64,000 bases of DNA from Sternotherus odoratus (taxonomy: Eukaryota > Chordata > Testudines > Kinosternidae), in contig JAVMKO010000003.1 in NCBI GenBank assembly GCA_032164245.1, positions 30,875,390 through 30,939,389 on the forward strand, written 5' to 3'. Positions 10,986 to 22,462 of the stretch are shown one piece after another. Made by a program: the position numbers and the translations under genes. The notes under the pieces are model-generated. The model did not search any database and was not told the DNA's origin. It saw only the letters and a program-made list of their open reading frames with translations. Numbering within the stretch: position 1 is the stretch's first letter; every line of letters begins with the position of its first letter.

Positions 10986-11345
10986 CTGTTGGTTTGACTT
11001 TTGAATGACAGAATCATAGGACTGGAAGAGACTCGAGAGGTCATCTAGTCCAGTCCGCTACAATCATGGAAGGACTAAGTACTATCTAGACCAGTGATGG
11101 CAAACCTTTTTGAGCCCGAGTGCCCAAACTGCAAACCAAAACGACTTGTTTTTTTCAAAGTGCCAACACTGCAATTAAACCTGAATAACGAGGTTTTAGT
11201 TTAGAAAAAACAATTCGTACAGTTTTTCAAACTAATTAACAGCTTTTGTTTAAAAAGAAAAACACAATAACAGAGCTTTCCATTAAACATTTTTTTTATT
11301 GAAAAAAACAAAAAAACAAAACAAAACAAAAAAAACAACTGTACA

Positions 11346-11905
11346 CCCCCCCCCCAACTGACCCACTCAGCCCGGTCTCTCCCCCCAAAACCTCCTTCCC
11401 TCCCACCCACCCCCCAACTGACCCACCCAGCCCGGTCTCTCCCCCCCCAAACCTCCTTCCCTCCCACCCACCCCCCAACTGACCCACCCAGCCCGGTCTC
11501 TCCCCCCCAAACCTCCTTTCCTCCAACCCCCCAACTGACCCACCCAGCCCGGTCTCTCCCCCCCAAACCTCCTTTCCTCCAACCCCCCAACTGACCCACC
11601 CAGCCCGGTCTCTCCCCCCCAAACCTCCTTTCCTCCAACCCCCCAACTGACCCACCCAGCCAGGTCTCTCCCCCCCAAACTTCCTTTCCTCCAAACCCCC
11701 CCCCCCAATTGACCCACCCAGCCCGGTCTCTCCCCCCCAAACCTCCTTTCCTCCAACCCCCCCCAACTGACCCACCCAGGTCTCTCCCCCCCAAACCTCC
11801 TTTCCTCCAACCCCCCCCCAACTGACCCACCCAGCCAGGTCTCTCCCGCCCCAAACCTCCTTTCCTCCAACCCCCCCCCCCAACTGACCCACCCAGCCCG
11901 GTCTC
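11346..11905. repeat. Pyrimidine-rich minisatellite, about ten 54-62-bp units
   Basis: Each unit contains AACTGACCCACCCAGCC, CGGTCTCTCCCCCC and AAACCTCCTTTCCTCCAACC. Units differ mostly in C-run length. It lies inside the hAT element and creates long glycine/tryptophan-rich open frames on the minus strand that should not be taken for genes. Confidence 0.95.
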
Positions 11906-12075
11906 TCCCCCATACCGCTTACCCCCGCTCCCAGCCCAGCCTTCCCCCAACACCCCCTTGCACACCGCTTACCCCCCCCCCCGGCGCTTACTTGTTCGCT
12001 GGGTCACGCTGCTGTGACCCGACTCCAGCGAGGGAAGGAGAGGAGCGACACGCCCCCCAGCCTCGCGGTCACAGC

Positions 12076-12322
12076 AGCGCCGCGCCACACCGCCTCCCCC
12101 GCCCCCCAGCCTCGCGGACAGAGAGCGCCGCGTCACACCGCCTCCCCCGCCCCCCAGCCTCGCGGACAGAGAGCACCGCGCCACACCGTCTCCCCCGCCC
12201 CCCAGCCTCGCGGACAGAGAGCACCGCGCCACACCGTCTCCCCCGCCCCCCAGCCTCGCGGACAGAGAGCGCCGCGCCACACTGCCTCCCCCGCACCCCA
12301 GCCTCGCGGACAGAGAGCGCCG
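12076..12322. repeat. GC-rich minisatellite, five units of about 50 bp
   Basis: Five copies of CGCGCCACACCG, CCTCCCCCGCCCCCCAGCC and TCGCGGACAGAGAGC, with few differences. CpG-rich, inside the hAT element, and the source of spurious open frames on both strands. Confidence 0.95.
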
Positions 12323-13796
12323 CGCGAGCCAGATGACAGGCTCAAAAGAGCCACATCTGGCTCGCGAGCGGCGTGCCCACAGAGACGGCTCGGCGTGCCG
12401 GCAGTGGCACGCGTGCCACGGGTTCGCCATCACTGATCTAGACCATCCCTGACAGGTGTTTGTCTGACCTGCTCTTTAAAATCTCCAATGATGGAGATTC
12501 CACAACCTCCCTAGGCAATTTATTCCAAAGCTTAGCCACCCTGACAGTTAGGAAGTTTTTCCTAATGTCCAACCTAAACCTCCTTTGCTACAAATTAGGC
12601 CCATTACTTCTTGTCCTATTCTCAGAGGTTAAGAACAACAATTATTCTCCCTTCTCCCTGTAACACCCTTTTATGTGTTTGAAAACTGTTATATCCCCTC
12701 AGTCTTCTCTTTCCCAGACTAAACAAACCCTTTTTTTAAATTATTTTTTTTACAATCTTCCCTCATAGGTCATGTTTTCTAGACCTTCAAATAATTTGTT
12801 TCTCTTTTCTGGTCTTTCTCCAATTTGTTCACATCTTTCTTGAACTCTGGCGCCCAGAACTGGACACGCTACTCCAGTTGAGTAGTTACTTCTCGTGTCT
12901 TGCGTACAAACCCTGAATTATGTTTCCTTTTTTTGCAACAGTGTTACACTGTTGACTCTTACTTAGCTTGTGGTCCATTGAGACCCCCAGATCCCTTTCC
13001 GCAGTACTCCTTCCTAGGCAGTCATTTACCATTTTGCATGTGTGTAACTGATTGTTCCTTCCTAAATGAAGTACTTTGCATTTTGCCTTATTGAATTTCA
13101 TCCTGTAGACTAAATCAAAGATACAGTCTACTTTTCTCTCTCTCCGGTTCCTCTCTCTCCTCCCTCCCTATCCCATTTCCCCAGGCTGCTCTTTTTAATG
13201 ACTTTCTCAAGTTCTTTGTTTCCAGTCTCCTGCTTGTAGATTCCCTGAGGTTAGAAGCTGGGATCTTCACACTCACACCTCGACAGGTCAGCCAGACTCC
13301 TTATCCCATAGGGGTGGAGATAAACTTCAAAAGCATTTATATCTCCCTTGTCCATTTGAGTATCAGCAATTGGGTGAGCTTCAGCCATTGCCTGGTTGTT
13401 GTATACATGTGGAGAACTCCAGCAGGAATTAACCCTTAGAATGCATCTTCACTGCACGGCTAACCTGAGCTCTTTCTTCATATGTAGCACCTGAGCTACA
13501 AAAGAAGGATCTAGTCAAATTCTACTCTTAGTCACATCTCTGCAACTTCATTAACATCTGTAGCACTGCAAAGATGTCACCAAGTGCTGAATTTGGCACT
13601 TTAATTCTAAAATAGAAAGTCAGCCCATGCAGACACATCTTAAGAAAAGCCACTTTTTGTTGCAAAACAGCGACACCCACTGGCAGCAAGAGTTAAATAC
13701 CTGGTTGCCCCAGTTGGATTTACTTGATAATTGTGTTAACATATCTTTCTTAAAGAAAATGTACTATAGAAACTGTCATTTAGAGCAATTCCTTAC

Positions 13797-13928
13797 CTGC
13801 TGCATCATCACTACTCTCTGAGTTTTCAGCATTTGTGGGACTATCTGTTCTTGGATTACCTGGGACGTAGCCATCTGGAGGGAGACTTACTGTGTATAAC
13901 CTTGGAAGAAGGATTTCATTTTCTCTAC
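13797..13928 (-). CDS. Internal coding exon of an unidentified host gene (downstream exon)
   Basis: On the minus strand a pyrimidine-containing acceptor CTGCCTTACAG precedes 13928, and a strong donor GTAAGG follows 13797. The exon is 132 bases, phase 1 in and phase 1 out, and fully open. It encodes RENEILLPRLYTVSLPPDG followed by a Pro/Asn segment and an acidic Ser-rich end (ENSESSDDAA). Its phase exactly continues exon 43638-43802 on the same strand, so both are likely consecutive or near-consecutive exons of one gene. I do not recognise the protein. The alternation of a hydrophobic patch and a Ser/Asp tail suggests a flexible cytosolic or nuclear region. The call rests on splice sites, phase and protein-like composition, with no homology evidence. 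Confidence 0.6.
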
Positions 13929-16415
13929 CTGTAAGGCAGAAACAAAAAGTGTCTCTCTACGGATTTTGGCATAGATTTGCTCATACAAGTTTTTCACCTG
14001 TGCATAGACACAAAGGCAATTGGACATGTAGGAAAACTGATCAAAAAGAGAGTATTTCAAACAAGGAGAATTGTCAAATTATTTTGTAAACGACTGGGAT
14101 AAACAAACTATGGAAGTTAAATTCTATGGTTGCTACAGAACAATGAAGGAGAATCTTGAAGTTATTATGAAACATCTTGTCCCTGTTTTCAGAGCTTTCC
14201 TTCTTCTAAGCTTTGGAAGAAGTGTCCCCCATAATGAGCCATTTAAGTTATACATATTTTTTAACTGCCTTACTTCCTCCCCTTTTGAATGAAATGAACA
14301 CTTTCTCTATTACATTTTTATTAAAAAATGGATGGGGAGTAATAAATCCATTTCCAGAGAGACGATAATGAAGCAATAGGAAGAGGCAGGGTTCTACTGC
14401 CCCAGTTTGGAGAGACTTCTCAGATGTGGCTTTGGCAGTAGATTTGGAAGGTTCACAGAGAATCTGAAAGCCACCACCTGGCCAGGTCTGATTAGTTCCA
14501 TTCACAGAGGCAGTCTGGGTGTGGCTTAGCTCTGTGCGGAGGTATGGGAGAGGAGAATGCCCAATGAGTCACTGCTCACCATTTACATATCTTTTACAGG
14601 AAAGATTTGTGGTGGTAGTGTTGGCAGCGCTTCTTTAAATAGCCACTTTCGAGAAGGGGAAACCTAGCTCTTTTTTTTTTTAGCAGTTCAAAAGGGCGGA
14701 GTGAAGGGAATGGGAAATGGGTGAGAACATTTGTTCTGGCATAGGAAGAGGAGATCGGAGCAAACTGAGTCAAGAGATACAGCCACTAAGTAACTACTGA
14801 AAAATAACCACACAGGTGTGGGTCAGTAACCATACAGCATACAGCTTCTGTTGGAGGAAACCATTCCATTTCAATACATCAAGGGCTAGACTATGGCATT
14901 TGTCCAAATGCCCATTTTGGAGTGACAACAAGAGGAATTGTACTGAGGGTGGATAATCCTTTCCCAAGGTGTGGAACGCTCGGGAAGTCTGCACGTCACA
15001 CTATTGTTCTGATATAATGTGTTCTCTCTCTAGCCAGCTATCTCTGCAAACTGTGAAGGGCAGAACCATAGCTCTACGACCAGTCCATGTGATCCAGAAA
15101 TGCAGACACTGCCAATGTGGTTGTCAGGGCTGGAGATTTGGGTAAGGGGTGTCTTTTCTCCCTGATCCCAATATTAAACTGCAGCAGTCAGTGCTGTCAC
15201 TGTTGTTATGCAATGATAGTATTTTAACTATTTGGCTATCTAGAAAAAGAACACATTTCTGAGGATGCACTTTTCCAAGATCATATTGCTTTGATTAAGA
15301 TATCAACCAAGTCAGCTATTGGTCAGCCTGAAAGGCAAGTACACAGTTTGCTGAACCCCACAGTTGGTTGTGTCTCATATAAAATACTCTTTTAGAAATA
15401 AAGAAACTTCATCATGATTTGTGGCACTATATCTCAGCAATAAGGACATTTCAGAGTTCAGGGTTTCAGAAAAGCTGTATCACAGTTCCATGCATCATCA
15501 GGATGCACCCATTTATTTCTGACCAGCATGTTGGAAAACAATTTGTTTTTTTGAGAAAGCCAGAAAATTTGACAGATGCTGATTAAAATCTTTTCGTTTT
15601 AAAGGCTAACAAAGGAAAACAAAGAAATAATGATATAATATATAAACTAATTAATTATACACTCTGGAAAAAAACACTACTAAAATTAATTTTAAACTAT
15701 TCTTCAATGAATTTGTTTCATTATGCTGATGCCAAAACCTTGAATTGCCAGTACTTGGGACTGATTTTTCTCCACCAGTGTTGATTAACGATGAAGTCTT
15801 AATCAGTGCTAGAATTAAAAGACAAGGACATCTGAATGTTCTTAAATGTGTTATACTCCATTGAACAATATCAACATTTGCTAATTTTTCAGTGCAATAT
15901 TCTTGAATACTTTAGATTTGATTTTTACAACTTTTATTTACTCCAGATATTAAACACAATTTGCAAGGTCATTTTAAATTTAAATCGTTTGACTCCAGAG
16001 TGCTACTATGCAATGATAAGATTTCAGCACTTATAGTTGCTGATAGATATGCAAGAAGAAAGACTAACATGTCTAATGGTTGAAGAAATTCCATTGAGTT
16101 AATTGTGATGACAGCTACTGCCTCATATTGATTTAAAGTAAACTGTGGCACCAACACTGCAGGAATCTCAAATGTTTCTAGGAAAATGTGTTTAAGCAAA
16201 ATAGGCTTTCCTGTGATCGTGTGTCACCAAATTCTCTGCAGGACAGCAATAATTTCTGTGACAAGGTAGACAAGTGATCAATTCAACGAGTAATTTTAAA
16301 TACTTTGAAAAAAATTACCATATGCTTACTTGAGTTGTGTTTATATTTGTACTCCTCAATCAAAAGTCTAGGGCACAGGTGTACAGATCGTTCAACTTGC
16401 ACAGTATTTCAGATC
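13929..16415. other. AT-rich probable intron sequence
   Basis: No further exon or intact repeat recognised. One copy of a 38-bp sequence repeated exactly at 16898 lies at 15504-15541. Confidence 0.5.
15504..15541 (+). repeat. 38-bp exact direct repeat, copy 1
   Basis: The block that starts TGCACCCATTTATTTCTGAC and ends TTGGAAAACAA is identical to 16898-16935. The flanking bases of the two copies differ. Confidence 0.9.
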
Positions 16416-16416
16416 T

Positions 16417-16497
16417 GGTCTACACTAAAAGTTAGGTTGACCCTGGCTATGTCCCTCAGGCTGTGAAAAATCCATACTCCTGAATGACACAATTAAG
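16417..16497 (+). repeat. Half of an old DNA transposon
   Basis: GGTCTACACTAAAAGTTAGG with TTGACCCTGGCTATGTCCCTC and CACTCCTGAATGACA-like blocks resembles the left part of a short inverted-repeat transposon common in sauropsids. The right half is missing; CR1 sequence follows. Confidence 0.4.
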
Positions 16498-16775
16498 TCA
16501 ACTGAGGAAAGAGATCCGAGGGTCATAATGGACCACAAGATAAATATGAGTCAACATTGTAATGTTGTTGCAAAAAAAGCAAACATCTGAAGTACTGTGT
16601 CCAGTTCTGGGTGCCATATTTCAGGAAGGATCTGAACAAACTGGAGAGAATCCAGAGAAGAGCAACAAAAATGATTAAAGGTCTAGAAAAGGTGACCTAT
16701 GAGGGAAGATTGAAAAAAATTGGGTTTGTTTAGTCTCTCGTGGTCCTTTCCAGTCCTATGAGTCAATGATTCTTA
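16498..16775 (+). mobile_element. CR1 LINE 3' fragment with internal deletions
   Basis: Plus-strand CR1 blocks are visible: GGTCATAATGGACCACAAG, GTGTCCAGTTCTGGGTGCC, GAGAGAATCCAGAGAAGAGC, GAGGGAAGATTGAAAAAAATTGG, and the 3' end TGGTCCTTTCCAGTCCTATG. Sequence between the blocks is shorter than in a normal CR1, so pieces have been lost. Confidence 0.8.
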
Positions 16776-16897
16776 AAAAAAGACATTTAAAAAAGATATT
16801 TATACTTAACCAGTGATCACGTAAATTACTTCTAATATATTTAGAGCAAAAGCATATTGTCAATACTTGTCTATTTGACCTCTTCAGTTTATTATTG

Positions 16898-16935
16898 TGC
16901 ACCCATTTATTTCTGACCAGCATGTTGGAAAACAA
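16898..16935 (+). repeat. 38-bp exact direct repeat, copy 2
   Basis: Identical to 15504-15541, about 1.39 kb away in the same orientation, without any recognised transposon ends around it. Confidence 0.9.
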
Positions 16936-18538
16936 AGGCCCTAAACTGGTGACTTTTTATTCCTCTTAAGGAATAAAAATTACAAGGACATGAAGCAAAT
17001 TGTACTCCTTCCCACCCCTCTTACATAATTACTTTTACATTTTCAGAGAGGGTTACAAGTAGTCGGAGGAACACCTCCCTGTCTTCTGACAGAGGAAAGA
17101 AACCCAACATTGTCATGTGTTCCTCCATTCCATGCATTTGCCTGCACTAAGTTTAATCATGACATTCAGGCCAGGCATCACCATTTAGAAGATGAGCTTA
17201 AAAGCATGCTTCTAGGCTACTGAGTTTCCTAACAGGCTCCCTATGGATTAATCCAAAATGTAAGCTTGAGTAAAAGGATTAGTTTGGAACAGTCAACTTT
17301 TGAATCTATTAACCTAGATAAATTAACCCAATGGAATATTTAAATCTCAGACTTAAAAAAACATTTGGTGTGTTAATGTAAGCACAGAGGACTTGTTTAT
17401 TTGAAAAAGATAATAATTGGGAAAAAAATGTAGCAGTCTTTAAATTTACCTCTTCACTCCTTTAACATATTATATATAGCCTACCATTGAAGGCTATTAG
17501 GAAGAGAAAGCCGAAATCCACTTCGGATCTTTGGAAGACCAGAAACCAATTAAAAGAGAAAGCAGTCAGTGACATTGCGACTTTAAAGTAGGGCTGAATT
17601 TGGTTACAAGGGGATCACATAAAAGGAAGAAAATGTGTCTCAATATATACTTCTCATTCTTAAGTATGAAGATTTTTTTATTATTATTACACAGTATACC
17701 GGAATTTCTATACCCCTTTAACATTGAAACAAGACAGGATTACAGTATATTTTATTGAGTATCAGTTTTATTAATTTAAATCAGTTCCAATTTAACTACA
17801 TTAAAAATGGTAGTCTCTTTGTTACAGGGATAAAAGTAGCTTTTAAAGAACTGGAGCAATTCTTCTCTGTTTAGTCTCACTCTGTTTTAGATTAGGCCCC
17901 AGCTACATTAAAGATCAAATTTCTATCCATGAACTGCTAAAGACAACCATGTTCCTATGGGAAAATGAAGTTCACAAATCATGGGACAAATCATGATTGA
18001 GGGGATCCAGCTACAGATCTTCGACAAATCCAAAGTCTGACCACCTACAATGATAGGCAACATTATTGGGCCATTAACTGAAATTAAACTATTTACACAG
18101 TAACTTAGCCTCCATCAGCTATTTTATTTAAAAGGATAAAAACAAATTGTAGCATTAAGTATCAAGCTATTTATCATGCACTTTATTGTGTACCAATATA
18201 GGCTGTGATGTATCAGCCAATTTCCTGCAGTATCTTTGGAAGATCTTATCAAATTAAATTTAAACAGCTGTGGAGTAATTTTGTATTACAAACTTTGCAT
18301 CTGTCTATTATTGTGGGATTTTACATAAATTCTGTGTGTGTGGGGGGGGGGGTGGGGGGGGGAGTGGCTAGTGCACGCCTTGGGAACTGTTCTGAGCTTC
18401 AAAAGTAGTATTTTAAACAATGGGCCAGACAAGAAGGAGCAAGCAGGATAGAAAAAATAAAGTGGGTTTCCTAAAAAAATACCTAGGGGGAGAGGAATGT
18501 AAATTCTCACCAGCAGACCCAACCTTTAGAAGGTATGA
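16936..18538. other. AT-rich probable intron sequence with a TG/G-rich run
   Basis: No gene or recognised element. A TGTGTGTG tract followed by G runs lies at about 18333-18362. Confidence 0.5.
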
Positions 18539-18880
18539 TGGGGTGGGCAAACTACAGCCCGTGGGACCGTCTTGCCCAGTCTCTGAGCTCCCAGCTGGGG
18601 GAGGCTAGACCCTTCCTCCTCCCCTGCTGTCCCTCCTCCCCCACAGCTATGGCGCCATGCAGCGCTCTGGGCAGTGTGGGTGCACGGCTGCCAAACATGC
18701 TGCTCGAAGCAGCATGGTAAGGGGGAGTTGGATGGGTCGATGGTTCTGAGGGGGGCGGCCGTAGGGTGCAATGAGGGTGGGGCCAGGTTGTCTGGGGAGG
18801 CACAGCCTTCCCTACCTGGTTCTTCCTACAATTTTGCAACCCTGATGTGGCCCTCGGGCCTAGACGTTTGCCCACCCCTG
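18539..18880. mobile_element. Non-autonomous hAT element, 342 bp
   Basis: Left TGGGGTGGGCAAACTAC and right GTTTGCCCACCCCTG form hAT-type inverted termini. The 8-bp flanks AGGTATGA (18531-18538) and AGCTATGC (18881-18888) match at six of eight positions, as expected for an old duplication. GC-rich interior without coding capacity. A CR1 3' end follows directly. Confidence 0.7.
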
Positions 18881-18892
18881 AGCTATGCACTA

Positions 18893-21168
18893 AATCATAG
18901 AATATCAGGGTTGGAAGGGACCTCAGGTGATCATCTAGTTCAACACTCTGCTCAAAGCAGAACCAATTCCCAACTAAATCATCTGTCAGGGCTTTGTCCA
19001 GCCTGACCTTAAAAAGCTCTAAGGAAGGAGATTCCACCTCCTCCCTAGGGAACCCATTCCAGTGCTTCACCGCCCTCCTAGTGAAAACGTTTTTCCTAAT
19101 ACCAATCTAAAACTAACCCCCTTTCAGGTAGTTGAAAGCAGCTATCAACCCCCCCCCCCCCCCCGCCGCCGCCGCCGCCGCCTTCTCTTCTGCAGACTAA
19201 ATAATCCCAGTCGCCTCAGCCTCTCCTCAGTCATTTTTGTTGCTTTCTGCTGGACTCTTTCCAATTTTTTCACATCCTTCTTGTAGTGAGACCCAAAACT
19301 GGACACACTACTCCAGATGAGGCCTCACCAATGCCAAATAGAGGGGAATGATCATGTCCCTCAATCTGCTGGCAATGTTCCTACTTATACAGCGCAAAAT
19401 GCTGTTAGCCTTCTTGGCAAGAAGGGCGCACTAATGACTCATATCCAGCTTCTCGTCCACTGTAACCCCTCGATCCTTTTCTGCAAAACTGCTGCCTAGC
19501 CACTCGGTCCTTAGTCTGTAGCAGTGCATGGGATTATTCCATCCTAAATGCAGGACACTGCACTTGTCTTTGTTGAACCTCATCAGATTTCTTTTGGACC
19601 AATCCTTCAATCTGTCTAGATCACTCTGGACTCTATCCCTTCCCTCCACCATATCTACCACTCCTCCCAGTTTAGTGTCATCTGCAAACTTGCTGAGGGT
19701 GCAATCCATGCCATCCTCCAGATTATTAATGAAAATATTTAACAAAATGAGCACCAGGACCAACCCTTGCGGCACTATACTTGATACCGGCTGCCATAGA
19801 GCCACTGATCACTACCCATTGAGTCCAATGATATAGCCTGCTTTCTATCCACCTTATAGTCTATTCATCCAGCCCACACTATTTTACCTTTCTGGCCAGA
19901 ATATTGTGGGAGACTGTATCAAAAGCTTTGCTAAAGTCAAGGAATAATACGTTCACTGCTTTCCCCTCATCCACAGATCCGGTCAACTCATCAAAGAAGA
20001 CCATTAGGTTAGTCAGGCATGACTTGATGAATACCTGCTGACTGTTCCTGATCACTTTCTTCTCCTTTAAGTGCTTCAAAATGGATTCCTTGAGGACCTG
20101 GCGCCATGACTTTTCCAGGCACTGAGGTGAGGCTGACTGGCCTGTAGATCCCCGGATCCTCCTCCTCCTCCCCTTTTTAAAAGATAGGCACTACATTAGC
20201 CTTTTTCTAGTCATCCAGGACCTCCCCCAGTCACCATGAGTTTTATAAGATAATAGCCAATGGCTCTGCAATCACATCCGCCAACTCCTTTAGCACCCTC
20301 GGATGCAGTGCATCCAGCCCCATGGACTTATGCTCGTCCAGCTTTTTTAAATAGTCCTGAACCACTTCCTTCTCCACAGGGGGCTGGTCATCTCCTCCCC
20401 ATACTATACTGCCCAGTGCAGTAGTCTGGGAGCTGACCTTGTTTGTGAAGACAGAGGCAAAAAAAGCACTGAGTACATTTGCTTTTTCCACATCCTCTGT
20501 CACTAGGTTGCCTTCCTCCTTCAGTAAGGGGCCCACACTTTCCTTGACCTTCTTGTTGCTAACATACCTGAAGAATCCCTTCTTGTTACTCTTAAAATCC
20601 CTTGCTAGCTGCCATTCCAAGTGTTATTTCACCTTCCTGATTTCACTACTGCATGCCCAAGAAATATTTTTATTCCCCCGCCTGGTCGTTTGTCCAATTT
20701 TCCAAAGCTTCTTTGAGTTTAAGATCAGCAAGGATTTCACTGAGAAGCCAAAACTAGTTGCCTGCCATATTTACTACTCTTTCTACACATCGGGATGGTT
20801 TGTTCCTGCAGCCTCAATAAGGATTCTTTAAATACAGCCAGCTCTCCCAGACTCCTTTCCCCCTCCTGGTATTCTCGCAGGAGATCCTGCCCATCAGCTT
20901 CCTGAGGGAGTCAAAGTCTGCTTTTCTGATGTCCAGAGTCAGTATTCTGCTGCTCTCCTTTCTTCCTTGTGTCAAGGTCCTGAACAAAACCATCTCATAG
21001 TCACTGCCTCCCAGGTTCCCATCCATTTTTTCTTCTCCTACTAATTCTTCCCTGTTTGTGACCAGCAGGTCAAGAAGAGCTCTGCCCCTTGTTGGTTCCT
21101 TCAACACTTGCACCAGGAAATTGTCCCTCTCTGGCTGATTACCTACTCAAAGTCTCTGACGATCAAAG
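18893..21168 (-). mobile_element. CR1 LINE, about 2.3 kb, 5' truncated
   Basis: The 3' end lies on the left (AATCATAGAATATCAGGG, GGTTGGAAGGGACC). The minus strand covers the 3' untranslated region, the reverse-transcriptase domain and the end of the endonuclease domain of ORF2. Truncation falls near 21168, close to two later hAT insertions. The interior has a C run with GCC repeats at 19149-19182. Confidence 0.9.
19431..21113 (-). pseudogene. CR1 ORF2 reverse transcriptase remnant
   Basis: Four open pieces on the minus strand together cover a degraded ORF2. 21113-20814 holds the end of the endonuclease region (LLDLLVTNREEL, GSDYEMVLF). 20620-20243 holds the linker and early RT ([28 protein letters not shown]). 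20079-19879 holds the first catalytic motif (FLDFSKAFDTVSH). 19805-19431 holds the FADDTKL catalytic motif and the C-terminal KCSVLHLGWNN signature. Frameshifts and stops between the pieces show it is dead. The full protein would reverse transcribe CR1 RNA at a nicked target. Confidence 0.88.
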
Positions 21169-21176
21169 TCCTAGAC

Positions 21177-21470
21177 CAGTGGGGGGCAACCTGTGGCCTG
21201 TCAGGGCAATCCACTGGCAGGCCACTAGGCAGTTTGTTTACATTTACATGACCGCCTACAGCTCCCAGTGGCCACGTTTCACACTGTGGTGTGGGCCGCA
21301 GGGACATGCTGGCTGCTGCTTCTCACAGCTCCCATTGGCAGGAGCAGTGAATCACGGCCACTGGGAACTGCAGGTGGTCATGCAAATGTAAATAAATTGC
21401 CCGGCAGCCTGCCAGCAGATTACCTGACCGGCTGTGTGAAGCCTGCGGGCCCGCAGGTTGCCCAACACTG
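21177..21470. mobile_element. Non-autonomous hAT element, 294 bp
   Basis: Starts CAGTGGGGGGCAACCTG and ends CAGGTTGCCCAACACTG. It is flanked by TCCTAGAC (21169-21176) and TCTTAGAC (21471-21478), an 8-bp duplication with one mismatch. Confidence 0.85.
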
Positions 21471-21487
21471 TCTTAGACAGTCTAAAA

Positions 21488-21993
21488 CGGGTGTCTCAAA
21501 CTCAAATGACCATGAGGGCCGCATGAGGACTAGTGCACTGGCTCGAGGGCCACACCACTGACACACACACACACACCCTCGCTGCCCCGGCTGTACCCCC
21601 ACTCCACCCCTTCCATGAGGACTAGTGCACTGGCCCGAGGGCCACACCACTGACACACACCCTGCCCTGCTGCCCCGGCTCCGCCCCCACTCCACCCCTT
21701 CCAAGGGGTCCCACCCCTGCCCCACCTCCTCCTCTGAGCACGCAGCTCCCCATTTCCTCCTGGAAAGCACTAGGCACCACCAACAGCTGTTTGGCAAACA
21801 AAGCAAGAGCAATCTAGGAAGTCCAGAGCTAGAAACACACGCGGCCCAGCCAGGCAGCAGAGAAGCCTCCACTTCTGGCCCCTCCGTCCTGCAAACTGCT
21901 ATGGGGGGACCGGGTGCCAGGAAGCTTGGCGGGCCGCAGGGAAGGGCTTTGCGGGCCGCATGTGGCCCCCGGGCCGCATGTTTGAGACCCCTG
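21488..21993. mobile_element. Non-autonomous hAT element, 506 bp
   Basis: Starts CGGGTGTCTCAAACTC and ends GTTTGAGACCCCTG. It is flanked by GTCTAAAA (21480-21487) and ATCTAAAA (21994-22001), seven of eight bases matching. Inside, ATGAGGACTAGTGCACTGGC occurs twice (near 21521 and 21616), with partly duplicated flanking sequence. Confidence 0.85.
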
Positions 21994-22119
21994 ATCTAAA
22001 AGAAAGGCTGACCTATTAATAGGGGTGCTTGATCTGAGGTAACAGAAAAAAATCTTTTGTGGGGTTTGAAGAACTGACTTCTACCAGACCGCTTGTTGGA
22101 GTGAGGGGGTGATCTCTGG

Positions 22120-22462
22120 TAAGCTTATTAACATGCATTTATTTTTTTATTTTTTGTAATATATTTTCTTTTTAATGCTTTCACATTATAAATAAGTGTG
22201 ATTGCTTATAAAGAGTTGTAAAGTAATTTAAGTGTGGGCAATTACATTGCTACATAGCTTCTGGAAGAAAACAGAGAGGGCCTGCTTAGGCAGTTTGCCT
22301 TGCTGGGGAATTCACAGGGTAGACAGGGAACTATGCTGCTTGGAAAAACCCTGGTCTGTCTGTCCAACAGAGGTGATGACTGAAAAGCTGGGAGCCTACA
22401 ACAGGATCCCTTGCTGGAGGATGGAGGAGGAATACAGGTTGCTGTTGCCTTGAACTGTGACA
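22120..22462 (+). repeat. Old LTR-like repeat, related to 7281-7646
   Basis: Shares block order with 7281-7646 and ends in CTGTGACA. An AT-rich start with AAGCTTATTAACATGC is followed by GGCCTGCTTAGGCAG and AGAGGTGATGACTG. The presence of two independent copies supports a dispersed family. Confidence 0.45.

Larger units (their letters stand above)
11092..12435. mobile_element. Non-autonomous hAT transposon, 1344 bp, perfect 8-bp target duplication
   Basis: Begins CAGTGATGGCAAACC and ends GGTTCGCCATCACTG, matching inverted termini of the hAT superfamily. It is flanked on both sides by the 8-bp duplication ATCTAGAC (11084-11091 and 12436-12443), and removal restores a continuous CR1. It encodes no transposase; the interior is two minisatellites (11346-11905 and 12076-12322). 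Near the right end a hairpin has 13-bp perfect arms (12323-12335 and 12354-12366), and GTGGCACGCGTGCCAC at about 12405-12420 is a perfect 16-bp palindrome. Confidence 0.92.
11020..13110 (-). mobile_element. CR1 LINE fragment, split by a hAT insertion
   Basis: The plus strand shows the reverse complement of a CR1 3' end: AATCATAGGACTGGAAG, then GGTCATCTAGTCCAG. It breaks at 11091 and resumes at 12444 with CATCCCTGACAGGTGTTTG and the typical CCACAACCTCCCTAGG and GGAAGTTTTTCCTAATGTCC blocks. On the minus strand the frame ending at 12886 encodes the CR1 ORF2 C-terminal signature (KCKVLHLGRNNQ, ERDLGVSMDHKLSKSQQC). The element is 5' truncated near 13110. Confidence 0.88.

Noticed and set aside
11201..12433. 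Long glycine/tryptophan- and arginine-rich open frames on the minus strand
   Set aside because: They are produced by minisatellite units in the hAT element; the repeated protein follows the DNA unit and no domain is present.
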